DNA from: Pseudomonas cavernae
Lineage (GTDB): Bacteria; Pseudomonadota; Gammaproteobacteria; Pseudomonadales; Pseudomonadaceae
Reading direction: 5' to 3'
Length of the DNA stretch: 64,000 nt
NCBI RefSeq assembly: GCF_003595175.1
Contig: NZ_CP032419.1
Coordinates: forward strand, 992,001-1,056,000
This document shows positions 1 to 7,856 of the stretch, one piece after another (positions within the stretch are counted from its first letter, which is position 1; each line of letters begins with the position of its first letter). The position numbers and the translations under genes are program-made. The notes under the pieces were generated by a model. The model was not told the DNA's origin and ran no database searches. It saw only the letters and a program-made list of their open reading frames with translations.

Positions 1-2664
1 CGGCACGAAGCCTAGCTGCAGGCTGGTCTCGATCAATGCCTGCTGGTTGCGCTCGTCGATGTCGGCGGCTTCATCGAGGTAGTAGGGCAGGCGCACGCGC
101 CCGGCCTGCTCGCGGTCCATCAGGTGCAGCAACAGGTACATGTTGGTCAGCGCCTTGATGGTCATGGTCGTGCCGTTGGAGGCGGCGCCGTCGATGTCGG
201 TGTGGATCACCGGCTGGCCGCCAACCTTGGTGATCTCGAAGGCCAGCTCGAACAGATCCTTGAGCCCCAGCTGGTTGTGGTTGGCCGCCACCAGGCGGGC
301 CAGGTACTCCTTGGCCTCTTCGTTCTTGGCATCCTGGTCGCTGGACTGCGACAGGTCGAACACCGACAGGGTCTCGCCTTCCTCGTACTGGCCGGCGCTG
401 TGGATGATCTGGTCGATGTGCTTGAGCGCCTCGCGGTTCGGGGCGAGGACGATGCGGAAGCTCTCCAGGTTGGACACCTGGCGACGGTTGATCTCGCGGT
501 TGAACAGCGCCAGCTGGTGTTCCAGGTTGTCGTAGTCGCTGCGGATGTTGCGCAGCGTGCGGGCGATGTCGGTGACCGCCGCACGTCTGGCCTTCGCTAG
601 AGTGAGCGCCTCGTCCTGGCGGTGCGCGTAGGCGTTGATCAGCAGCTGCAGGCGGCGCTCGACGTCGTCCTCGCTGTCGAACTTGGCCACGCCCTTGAGG
701 CGGATCTGCGCGTACAGCGCCTCGATCTGGCCGTCGACGCGCTGCAGCGCCTGCCAGCTGTCCTGGTAGTCGTTGAGCAGCGGCAACAGGTTGTCCAGCG
801 AATCGTCCACCGGGTCCATGAACGGAGTGCCGAACGGCAGGTCGGCCGGCAGCAGCTGGCGGCGGCGCAGGGCGTCTTCCAGGGTGCGCTGCTTGGCCTC
901 TAGGTCGGCCAGCTGGCGGCCGACCAGTTGCAGCTTGGCGGACAGCTGCTGCACCCGCTCGGTGAAGGCATCGCTGGCGCGCTTGAGCTCGTCCTGGGCG
1001 GCCTCCAGCACGGCCAGCTGCTCCAGCTTGCCGGCTTCCTCGGCGCTCAGGGTCTGGCTGCGGCGGAAGTCCTCCAGCGCCTTCTGCGCATCCAGTACGG
1101 TCTGGTACAGCTGCTCGGCCTGGGTCTTGCTGGCGGCGCGGTCGGCAGCCACCGCCTGCTGGGTCTTGAGCTGTTTCAGTTCCTTGTCCAGGCGCTCCTT
1201 CTGGTCGCGCAGGGCGGCGCGGTCGGCCAGGGCCTGCAGCGCCGGCGGTTCGATATGGCTGAGGTCGATGGACAGGCCGGGCACCTCGAAATGGTTGCCC
1301 TTGAACTGTTCCAACACCTTTTCGACGGCCTTGACCCAGGCATCGCCGTCGTCCAGCTGGATGCCCTTGTCGCCCAGCGGCAGGCTGAACAGGGCGCCGT
1401 TGAACAGGCGCATCAGACGGTCGACATCGGCTTGCGAGAATTCCTCGCGCAGGCGCGCGTAGCTGTTGTTGTCGGCGTGCTCGAGTTGCTGCTTGACCGA
1501 CTTCAGGCGTTTTTCCAGGTCGCGCAGGCGCTCGTCGAGGTCTTCGGCGGAGAACTGCCGCGACTGCGCCAGGGCGCCGGCCAGTTCGTCGTGGGCGTCC
1601 TTGGCGGCCAGCAGCTGGGCTTCCAGCACTTTCACATCGTCGACCAGGGCGAAGCGGTTCTTCAGCACCGCCAACTCGCCGAGCCAGCGCTGGATCTCGC
1701 TGATCTCGCGCTCCAGGCGCATCAGTTCGGCGGTGCCGCTGCGCTGCTCGTGCTGCAGGCCGTCCTGCTCGCGGCGGTAGTGTTCGGCCTGGATCACCAG
1801 CTCTTCCTTGCGCGCGCCGGCGTAGTCCTGCCAGGTGCCGAGCAGCGAATCGAGCAGCGGCGACAGGCGGTGCAGCTTGCCGCGCTGCAGCTCGCGCTGG
1901 GCCACGCCGGCGGCCAGCGCCTCGACCAGTGGGCCGGCGGCGACCAGCGCCTGGTAGTCGCTCTCCATGCGCCGCACGTCGCGGAACGCCTCCTCGGTGG
2001 CGGCGATGTAGTCGACGCTGCCGGAGCGCAGGCTGTGCTCGAAGGCGTCGAGGAACAGCTGCTTGAGCTTGGCCGCGGTGATCTCTCTCATGTGTAAGAG
2101 GTTGATAAACAGCGCGCGGAAGGTCTTCAGGCTCTGCTCGCTGGTGGAGCGCAGCGGGATCAGGGTCAGGTCCAGCGGTATCGAGGTGTGGCCACCGACC
2201 AGCAGGCGGCGCAGTTCCTCGGGCTTGAGCTCATGGGCCTTGAGGCCTTCGCGCTCGAGGTTGTTGAACAGTTCGCGCTGGCGCAGGCAGGTGCCGTTCT
2301 TCTGGTAGTGCTCCAGATCCAGCTCGCCCTGATAGGCGAAGAACTGGTGGCCGAAGCCGCCGCCCGGGCCGCGGCCGGCCACGCCGATCACGTGCGGGCC
2401 GTGGGGCAGGGCGACTTCGACGAGGATGTAGCTGGTGTCCGTGGCGAAGTAGAACTTGCGCGACTGCTCGAGGCTGTACTTGCCGAAGCTCATGTCCGAC
2501 ATGCGCGCCAGGATCGGGAACTGCAGGGCGTTGATCGACGCAGATTTGCCGAGGTTGTTGGCGCCGTAGACCGACAGCGGGTTCTCCAGGGGGAACAGGC
2601 CGAGGCTGTAGCCGGCGGTGTTGAGCAGGGCGAAGCGGCGGATGCCGTAACGTTCCGTGGTCAT
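1..2664 (-). CDS. mksB: Condensin-like ATPase MksB (C-terminal end cut by window edge)
   Basis: This is the large SMC-like ATPase subunit of the MksBEF condensin, which compacts and organises DNA in the nucleoid. The frame is open for 888 codons from ATG 2664 to the left edge, so only the extreme C-terminus is missing. A Walker A motif GANNLGKS lies at residues 34-41. Near the edge, an SNGTT signature-like stretch is followed by a Walker B block with YYLDEAAD (about residues 861-867), the head-domain layout of MukB/MksB ATPases. The middle is rich in Glu, Gln, Arg and Leu, as expected for coiled coil. Its ATG overlaps the mksE stop (ATGA), so the two are translationally coupled. A fourth gene, mksG/jetD, would lie beyond the left edge and cannot be judged. 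Confidence 0.9.
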   Translation of the reverse strand, partial: MTTERYGIRRFALLNTAGYSLGLFPLENPLSVYGANNLGKSASINALQFPILARMSDMSFGKYSLEQSRKFYFATDTSYILVEVALPHGPHVIGVAGRGPGGGFGHQFFAYQGELDLEHYQKNGTCLRQRELFNNLEREGLKAHELKPEELRRLLVGGHTSIPLDLTLIPLRSTSEQSLKTFRALFINLLHMREITAAKLKQLFLDAFEHSLRSGSVDYIAATEEAFRDVRRMESDYQALVAAGPLVEALAAGVAQRELQRGKLHRLSPLLDSLLGTWQDYAGARKEELVIQAEHYRREQDGLQHEQRSGTAELMRLEREISEIQRWLGELAVLKNRFALVDDVKVLEAQLLAAKDAHDELAGALAQSRQFSAEDLDERLRDLEKRLKSVKQQLEHADNNSYARLREEFSQADVDRLMRLFNGALFSLPLGDKGIQLDDGDAWVKAVEKVLEQFKGNHFEVPGLSIDLSHIEPPALQALADRAALRDQKERLDKELKQLKTQQAVAADRAASKTQAEQLYQTVLDAQKALEDFRRSQTLSAEEAGKLEQLAVLEAAQDELKRASDAFTERVQQLSAKLQLVGRQLADLEAKQRTLEDALRRRQLLPADLPFGTPFMDPVDDSLDNLLPLLNDYQDSWQALQRVDGQIEALYAQIRLKGVAKFDSEDDVERRLQLLINAYAHRQDEALTLAKARRAAVTDIARTLRNIRSDYDNLEHQLALFNREINRRQVSNLESFRIVLAPNREALKHIDQIIHSAGQYEEGETLSVFDLSQSSDQDAKNEEAKEYLARLVAANHNQLGLKDLFELAFEITKVGGQPVIHTDIDGAASNGTTMTIKALTNMYLLLHLMDREQAGRVRLPYYLDEAADIDERNQQALIETSLQLGFVP

Positions 2665-3368
2665 GCTTCGGCCTCCAGCAGGGCTTGTTCTTCGGCGATG
2701 GCGCGGGCCAGGGCGTCGGCCTCGGATTTGTCCGGCTCGGTTGCCGTCGCGGTGTCGATGATGACGATCTCGTCCTCGTCGGCGTCGTCCAGCAGCACCG
2801 GAGTCGGCAGCGGCAGGGCGCTGCTGTGCAGGGTGGCGGCGAGGTCGCGATCCTGCTGCACGCTCAGGCACACATCGAGGAAGCGGTGCATCGGCGGCAG
2901 GAAGCGGTACACGCCGTTGTCATCAAAAGCGAAGCCGAGCTGGCTGAGGCGGCGCATGACCTTCTCTTCCAGTTCCTCCTGGCTGGTGACTTCGGCCTGC
3001 AGGAACAGGTCGCGGTATTTCTCCAGCAGCGGCGGCAGCTCGTCGCGGCCGAGGCTGCCGCCGTCCAGCACGGCCAGCGGGTCGCGGCCCTGGTCGGCGA
3101 GATGCTCGACGAGGATGAAGGTGAACAGCGCCAGGCGCTGGGCGGTCTTGTTCACCTGCGCGCCCATCTGCTCGGGGACGAAGTAGTAGAAGCCGCGGCG
3201 GTCGCAGACCAGCTCGAAGCCGAGCGCGCGGAACAGCGCGCGGTACTGGTCCTGCAGGTTGGTCAGCTGGGCGTACAGCTCGGCGTCGCGCTGGTTGACG
3301 TGGTAGCCCTTGAACAGCTCGCGGAAGATCGGCGCCAGCTGGGTCAGTTCTTTGAGGTCGAGGTTCAT
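2661..3368 (-). CDS. mksE: Condensin accessory subunit MksE
   Basis: A 235-residue protein between the kleisin-like MksF and the ATPase MksB, in the fixed F-E-B order of Mks operons. MksE is a winged-helix accessory subunit that binds the kleisin and regulates the ATPase ring. I chose the ATG at 3368 (MNLDLKELTQLAPIFRELF) because the 17 upstream codons in the same frame run towards the palindromic repeat at 3388-3473 and look unlike protein. Length and family match (MksE is usually about 200-240 residues). The C-terminus is very acidic (Asp/Glu-rich from about residue 175), perhaps a regulatory tail. Its stop overlaps the mksB start. Confidence 0.85.
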   Translation of the reverse strand: MNLDLKELTQLAPIFRELFKGYHVNQRDAELYAQLTNLQDQYRALFRALGFELVCDRRGFYYFVPEQMGAQVNKTAQRLALFTFILVEHLADQGRDPLAVLDGGSLGRDELPPLLEKYRDLFLQAEVTSQEELEEKVMRRLSQLGFAFDDNGVYRFLPPMHRFLDVCLSVQQDRDLAATLHSSALPLPTPVLLDDADEDEIVIIDTATATEPDKSEADALARAIAEEQALLEAEA

Positions 3369-3387
3369 GCGGTCACTCGCACAGGAT

Positions 3388-3473
3388 CGTAGGGTGGAAA
3401 ACCGCGAAGCGTTTTCCACCAGAAGGTTCGGGGTGCTGGGTGGTGGACAAGCAAAGCGTTGTCCACCCTACGG
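3388..3473. repeat. GTAGGGTGGA-type palindromic intergenic repeat
   Basis: Two nested hairpin-forming parts share outer ends CGTAGGGTGG and CCACCCTACG. The left part pairs GGTGGAAAAC with GTTTTCCACC and the right part pairs GTGGACAA with TTGTCCAC. It fills almost the whole gap between mksF and mksE, so it would be transcribed inside the mks operon. Related elements occur at 25228, 56647, 56760 and 56812. Confidence 0.8.
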
Positions 3474-3478
3474 AGGGC

Positions 3479-4720
3479 TTATCCATGGGAACGGCCCACC
3501 AGCGCATAGGAGCTTAGGTTGACCTGATGCTCGCGGGTCAGGTAGTCGCGGCGCTCCAGGCGCTCGCGTTCGAATCGCGCATCGCGGGAGAGCCGCGAGA
3601 ACCAGTAGAGCAGCTCGTCGGTGGCGCCGTCCGGCTCCTGCTCCAGCAGCCAGACCATCAGGTCCGGCAGCGGCAGGGCCTGTTCGCAGCGCTCGAGCAT
3701 TTCCCGCGCGGTCTTCGGCGCGCGCGGCGCTTCGCCCTTGCGCGTGGCGCTGGCCTTGGGGAACTGTGCCGGCTTCGGTTCGAAGCGGGCGAGGGCGTAG
3801 ACATAGGCTTCGACCTGCGAAGCGCTGCCGAGGAAGGTGCTCTGCGGCCGGCTGAACAGCGGCAGCGCGGCCTGCGGCACCGCGTCCAGGCCCTTGCGCC
3901 GGATCGCCGCCAAGGCCAGCGCGGCGCCGCGGGTCACGGCGTTGTGCCGGCGCGCTTCCTCGCGCAGCGGCAGCAGCAGCTCGCGGGCACGGCGCAGGGT
4001 CAGCTGGGCGGTGGTCTGCATCTCGAGGATGCGTGCGTGGGTGCGCAGCAGCAGGTCGTCGTCGACCAACTGGCCGAGGCGCTGCTGGTCGCCGAGCAGC
4101 TTCAGCAGCACCTGCTCGACGCGGCGCACGCCCTGCTCGAAGGCGCCGTCGGCGGCGACCAGCTGGATCATCGGCTCGACGTACTCGTCCCAGGTCGCCA
4201 GCACTTCGGCGTAACGCTGGCGCAGGGGAATCTGCCGGTCGCTGGTCTTGGCCCGCTCGGCGACGGCGACCAGCGCCTGTTCGTCGTTGGCCAGCTTCTT
4301 CAGCACATCCCTGACGCGCATGTCCAGCAGGCGCAACTGGCGCGCCAGGTCGCCGGCGTCGCGGACCTCGAAGGCATCCTGGATATAGCCGGCCAGGCGC
4401 TCCAGATGGCGCAGGTAGGCCTCGATCTCCAGGCACAAACCCAAGCGGTGCTCGCGCCGCAGGTAGGCGAGGAAGTCGTGGATCTGCGCGTTCAGCTCGA
4501 AGCGGTTCGGGCTCTTGGCCACCGGGACGAGGATGTCCAGGCGAATCCACTGATCGAGCAGGGTGGTGATGTCGGTCGGCGTGCTGTCTGGCAATTGCGC
4601 GGCGAGTTGGCCGCGCAGCTCGATCAGGCTCAGGGTGCCCTGGTCAAAGCGTTCGCACAGCGGCTCGAGCAACGTCCAGTGTTCGGCGAGGGCGCGCAGT
4701 ACGCGCTTGGGGTCGATCAT
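3479..4720 (-). CDS. mksF: Condensin kleisin-like subunit MksF
   Basis: First gene of the mksF-mksE-mksB operon, 413 residues. MksF is the kleisin that bridges the MksB heads and binds MksE. The N-terminus (MIDPKRVLRALAEHW) and a mostly helical, Arg/Leu/Glu-rich composition fit MksF/JetA proteins, whose sequence conservation is low. The assignment therefore rests mainly on gene order and on the clear MksB downstream. The last codons (RSHG, TAA) lie 5 bp from a palindromic repeat. The 278-bp gap upstream separates it from the divergent secreted-protein genes and should hold both promoters. Confidence 0.8.
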   Translation of the reverse strand: MIDPKRVLRALAEHWTLLEPLCERFDQGTLSLIELRGQLAAQLPDSTPTDITTLLDQWIRLDILVPVAKSPNRFELNAQIHDFLAYLRREHRLGLCLEIEAYLRHLERLAGYIQDAFEVRDAGDLARQLRLLDMRVRDVLKKLANDEQALVAVAERAKTSDRQIPLRQRYAEVLATWDEYVEPMIQLVAADGAFEQGVRRVEQVLLKLLGDQQRLGQLVDDDLLLRTHARILEMQTTAQLTLRRARELLLPLREEARRHNAVTRGAALALAAIRRKGLDAVPQAALPLFSRPQSTFLGSASQVEAYVYALARFEPKPAQFPKASATRKGEAPRAPKTAREMLERCEQALPLPDLMVWLLEQEPDGATDELLYWFSRLSRDARFERERLERRDYLTREHQVNLSSYALVGRSHG

Positions 4721-4998
4721 CGAAAGGCCGCGGGTTTGCCTGTGGAAAAAGAAAGGCCGGATTGTACTGCATCAGCCGGCTCTGGCTTCATCCTCGACCG
4801 ATCAGAGGCAGGGACGCCCGTACGGTGTTACGCCATTGTGGCGATGGGTAACAGGGGCCGCGCCGCGGTGAGCGGACTTGCCGCGCGATTCTCGACTATG
4901 GGTCGGGCCTGTGCTCGGCGGCGCTGCTTATAGTGCGTACACGGGTTCGAGTTGTCAGTGCCCGACCCACACAAGAACAAGAATAAGCAGGTGTTCGT

Positions 4999-6051
4999 AT
5001 GCCGCTGTCCTTTCGCCCTCTTGTCTGCCTCGTCGTCCTGTTCGCCGCCAGCCTGCTGGCCGCCAGCGCCCAGGCGCGGCTGGAGGCGCTGGATGATCAG
5101 CAACTGGCGGATGTCACCGGTCAGGCCTTCATCAACCTGACCACCGATAGCGCCAACGGCATCAACTACTCGCGCATCAATTTCGGCATGGATGTGAACA
5201 CCCAGCTGAATATCAACAAGCTCGAGCTGGGTAACTATGGGCGCACCGGCGAGCCCGCCGCGGCGGACCTCTCGATCAACAACTTCGCCCTCGGCACGGT
5301 GAATGCCGACGACAGCATCAACCCGTTCCTGATCAAGAACCCCTACCTGGAACTGGCCTACAAGGACAGCAAGGTGGTCGGCGTGCGCATCGGCTTCGGC
5401 GAGGCGCAGGGCTTCCTGTCCGGCGATATCAACAGCTTCACCGGCAACCTGGCGATCGACATCTACGGCAAGGGCAACTACCTGGGACCGAAGATCAGCT
5501 GTGAATGGTATGACGTCCTCTGCGGAACCGCGAAAGCGCTGGTCACCGGCGCGTGGTCCGACACCGTGTTCAAGGCCCAGGCCGAGCTGGTCTGCGGGCC
5601 GAACATGGCCAACTGCAATGCGGGCGATCCCGACCCCCTGCGCGCGCTTTATGCAGGCCTGAAGGACGGCACCACCCTGTCGATGCCGGACAGCGGCGCG
5701 GTCGCCAACTTCTTGGTGGGGATATTCAAGTCCAGCAATTGTGACCTGCTCGGCGTGACCACCTGCTTCAAACTGTCCGATTACAAGACCCTGCCGGTCG
5801 GCACCTTCGACACCAATACCAACCAGTTCACCGACACCGCCAAGGGCGTATTCATCTCCATGCAGACCGAGAACCTGAACTGGCGCGACCCGCAGAATGC
5901 CAGCCAGTTCATCACCGCCCTGGCCGGCGCCTTCATGAACATGCCGCGCAACGCCGACGGTTCCGGCGCGGTGACCCTCAGCTTCGAGCAGGCCCTGCAA
6001 GGGGCGGTTCGCCAGGACACCTGCCTGGGTTCGGCGACGCACGGGTGCTGA
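4999..6051 (+). CDS. Exported protein of unknown function, first of four tandem genes
   Basis: A 350-residue protein with a signal peptide (about residues 1-26, ending SAQA). Directly after it comes LEALDDQQLADVTGQ, a motif repeated in the next three genes with the pattern L-x-x-L-[DE]-D-x-x-[LM]-[AS]-x-[VL]-x-G. The mature part is rich in Asn, Gly, Leu and Asp and looks beta-rich. Nine Cys include one in the signal peptide and eight mature ones arranged in nearby pairs (for example CEWYDVLC and CGPNMANC), suggesting periplasmic or surface disulfides. I associate this N-terminal motif with DUF6160-type proteins from memory, unconfirmed. The next gene starts 2 bp after this stop, so they form an operon. 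Function unknown. Confidence 0.85.
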   Translation: MPLSFRPLVCLVVLFAASLLAASAQARLEALDDQQLADVTGQAFINLTTDSANGINYSRINFGMDVNTQLNINKLELGNYGRTGEPAAADLSINNFALGTVNADDSINPFLIKNPYLELAYKDSKVVGVRIGFGEAQGFLSGDINSFTGNLAIDIYGKGNYLGPKISCEWYDVLCGTAKALVTGAWSDTVFKAQAELVCGPNMANCNAGDPDPLRALYAGLKDGTTLSMPDSGAVANFLVGIFKSSNCDLLGVTTCFKLSDYKTLPVGTFDTNTNQFTDTAKGVFISMQTENLNWRDPQNASQFITALAGAFMNMPRNADGSGAVTLSFEQALQGAVRQDTCLGSATHGC

Positions 6052-6053
6052 GC

Positions 6054-7250
6054 ATGCGCATACTGACTGTCACCGCCTTGACGCTAGTAGCTCTGGGCGC
6101 CCAGGCCGAACTGCGCGAGCTGGATGACGGGCAGATGGCCGACGTCCAGGGCGCCGGCTTCGGTTTCGTCCTCGAACAAATATTGATGGATGCCAGCAAC
6201 GCCCAGATCACCGTCAACGACATCAACCGGGTCAGCGGCAGCACCCAGGAAAACATGCCGATCAAGGTCACCGAGTTCTATCTGGGCGCCAGCGGCAGCA
6301 ACAAGGGCGCCAACCTGGCGCCGGTCACGGTCGGCCGCCTCAACCACCCCTTTACCCTCGGCCTGGACAAGGGCGAAGACCTGCGCACCCTGAGCGAGAC
6401 CTATGCGCTGCAAAGCAAGACGGTCACCGAGGGCGGGGCGACCAAGACCGTGCAGTACCGGGCGCCGACCGGCAGTAGCCAGTGGCTGCAGACCACCCCA
6501 AGCGACGTCGCGGTGCTCGGCCTGACCTTCCCCGAGCGCCTGCAGAGCGGCGGTGGTGACTGCATCAGCGGCTCTGCGCGGGCGGGCAGCAACTGTTCCA
6601 GCCGCGCCGGCGAGAAGGCCGACCTCGGGGTGCGCCTGGACTTTGAAGTGGTCAAGGACAGCCGCACCGACGTGCTCAATATCGACATCGGCGAGCTGGC
6701 GATGGACGGCTCCTATCTGCGCCTGTGGGGCGATAAGACCCGCGCCCAGCTGGTCGGCGAGGCGCGGCTCAACTTGTTCGCCAAGACCCTCGACATCAGC
6801 GCCTGCACCAGGCTCAGCGGCCAGGCCGATTGTGCCCCCAGCGCCGCACTGGCCGGCACCATCTACACCACCAACAGCTTCGCCAACATCGCCCTCGGCT
6901 TCGGCAAGCTGCAGCCGCTCCTGCTGGACGTCAACAGCAATGGCCAGTTCGTCCTCGAGCTGCCCAGCCCGGTGAACACCAGCCTGACTCAGACCCAGCG
7001 CAACGCCCAGGCGGCGGATTACTACGCCAATACGCCGCGCACCAGCCTGGTGTTCGACAACCTCAACGTCGGTCTCGGCCGCCCGCCAGCCGGCGGCTTT
7101 GCCAACATGCCGGCTGCCGCCCTGAATTCGAGCGGCAAGGCCATCGTCGGCTCCGGCGGGATGGTAGGTGGCGGCTACAACTTCGGCCGTAACGAAATCT
7201 CCGGGCTGACCATCAATTATATGAAGGCGACTAGCCATGATCTGCGCTAG
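6054..7250 (+). CDS. Exported protein of unknown function, second of four tandem genes
   Basis: A 398-residue protein with a short signal peptide (residues 1-18, ending GAQA). The shared motif follows at once (LRELDDGQMADVQG). The start ATG 6054 lies 2 bp after the previous stop. A GTG nine bases upstream in the same frame is less likely because it would put extra residues before the signal peptide. The mature region has stretches such as DVLNIDIGELAMDG and NIALGFGKLQPLLLDV, alternating polar and hydrophobic residues like a beta-solenoid or stacked-sheet protein. Four Cys occur as two close pairs. Its end overlaps the next gene by 14 bp. Probably co-secreted or co-assembled with its neighbours. 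This is inference from the shared motif and operon. Confidence 0.85.
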   Translation: MRILTVTALTLVALGAQAELRELDDGQMADVQGAGFGFVLEQILMDASNAQITVNDINRVSGSTQENMPIKVTEFYLGASGSNKGANLAPVTVGRLNHPFTLGLDKGEDLRTLSETYALQSKTVTEGGATKTVQYRAPTGSSQWLQTTPSDVAVLGLTFPERLQSGGGDCISGSARAGSNCSSRAGEKADLGVRLDFEVVKDSRTDVLNIDIGELAMDGSYLRLWGDKTRAQLVGEARLNLFAKTLDISACTRLSGQADCAPSAALAGTIYTTNSFANIALGFGKLQPLLLDVNSNGQFVLELPSPVNTSLTQTQRNAQAADYYANTPRTSLVFDNLNVGLGRPPAGGFANMPAAALNSSGKAIVGSGGMVGGGYNFGRNEISGLTINYMKATSHDLR

Positions 7251-7845
7251 AGCGGTATTCGCATTGCTGCTGGTGCCGGCGTTGGTGAGCGCCGAACTGC
7301 AGCCGCTGGAAGACACCACCCTCAGCCAGTTGAGCGGCCAGGGCGGGGTCTATCTGTCCGGTGAGTTCAGCATCAACAAGGACGGTGGCGCGCTGTGGGG
7401 GACCCCGGCCAACAACAACCCGGCGCAGTGGACCGCCAGCCAGCGCAGTTGCGCCAGCGGCGGCAGCGGCGCGGCGGCCGAAGCCTGCGGCATGCGTCTG
7501 GCGATCCGCTCCGAAGCCAACGGCGGCTGGTACGTGTTGGACAACCTCAAGGGCATTTTCAGCTTCGAGGGCCTGACCCTGCGCACCCGCACGATCAACA
7601 GCGGCTTCAACGGCGACGGCGTCGGCTTCAACCAGGACGTGCTGGAGTTCGGCCTGCCCAGTGAGCTGCGCTACAAGCAGGGCAGCTTCGCCTTCGGCGT
7701 GGCCAACCAGGGCGGCTGGCGCAACAACGCCAGCAGCGCCGCCAACGGCGGAGACCCCAGCTACCAGCAGACCAACATCTACTCGGCGAAGATCGACGGC
7801 AGCATCCGCATGCAAGGCAACGTGCTGGTGTTTCCGAAGAACTGA
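7237..7845 (+). CDS. Exported protein of unknown function, third of four tandem genes
   Basis: The smallest member, 202 residues. Signal peptide 1-19 (ending LVSA) is followed by the shared motif LQPLEDTTLSQLSGQGGVYL. The rest is Asn/Gly/Ser-rich and includes LKGIFSFEGLTLRTRTINSG, similar in style to the larger fourth member. Besides Cys3 in the signal peptide, two Cys (in RSCAS and EACGM) could form one disulfide. The ATG lies inside the end of the previous gene (14-bp overlap), which argues for translational coupling and a fixed ratio of products. It ends just before the fourth member. No known catalytic motif is visible. Confidence 0.82.
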   Translation: MICARAVFALLLVPALVSAELQPLEDTTLSQLSGQGGVYLSGEFSINKDGGALWGTPANNNPAQWTASQRSCASGGSGAAAEACGMRLAIRSEANGGWYVLDNLKGIFSFEGLTLRTRTINSGFNGDGVGFNQDVLEFGLPSELRYKQGSFAFGVANQGGWRNNASSAANGGDPSYQQTNIYSAKIDGSIRMQGNVLVFPKN

Positions 7846-7856
7846 GGGTGGCATTC

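Noticed and set aside
928..2097. A 389-codon plus-strand open frame in the mksB region
   Set aside because: It is the complement of mksB coiled-coil sequence. The repetitive Leu/Gln/Ala/Val composition is an artefact of codon bias.
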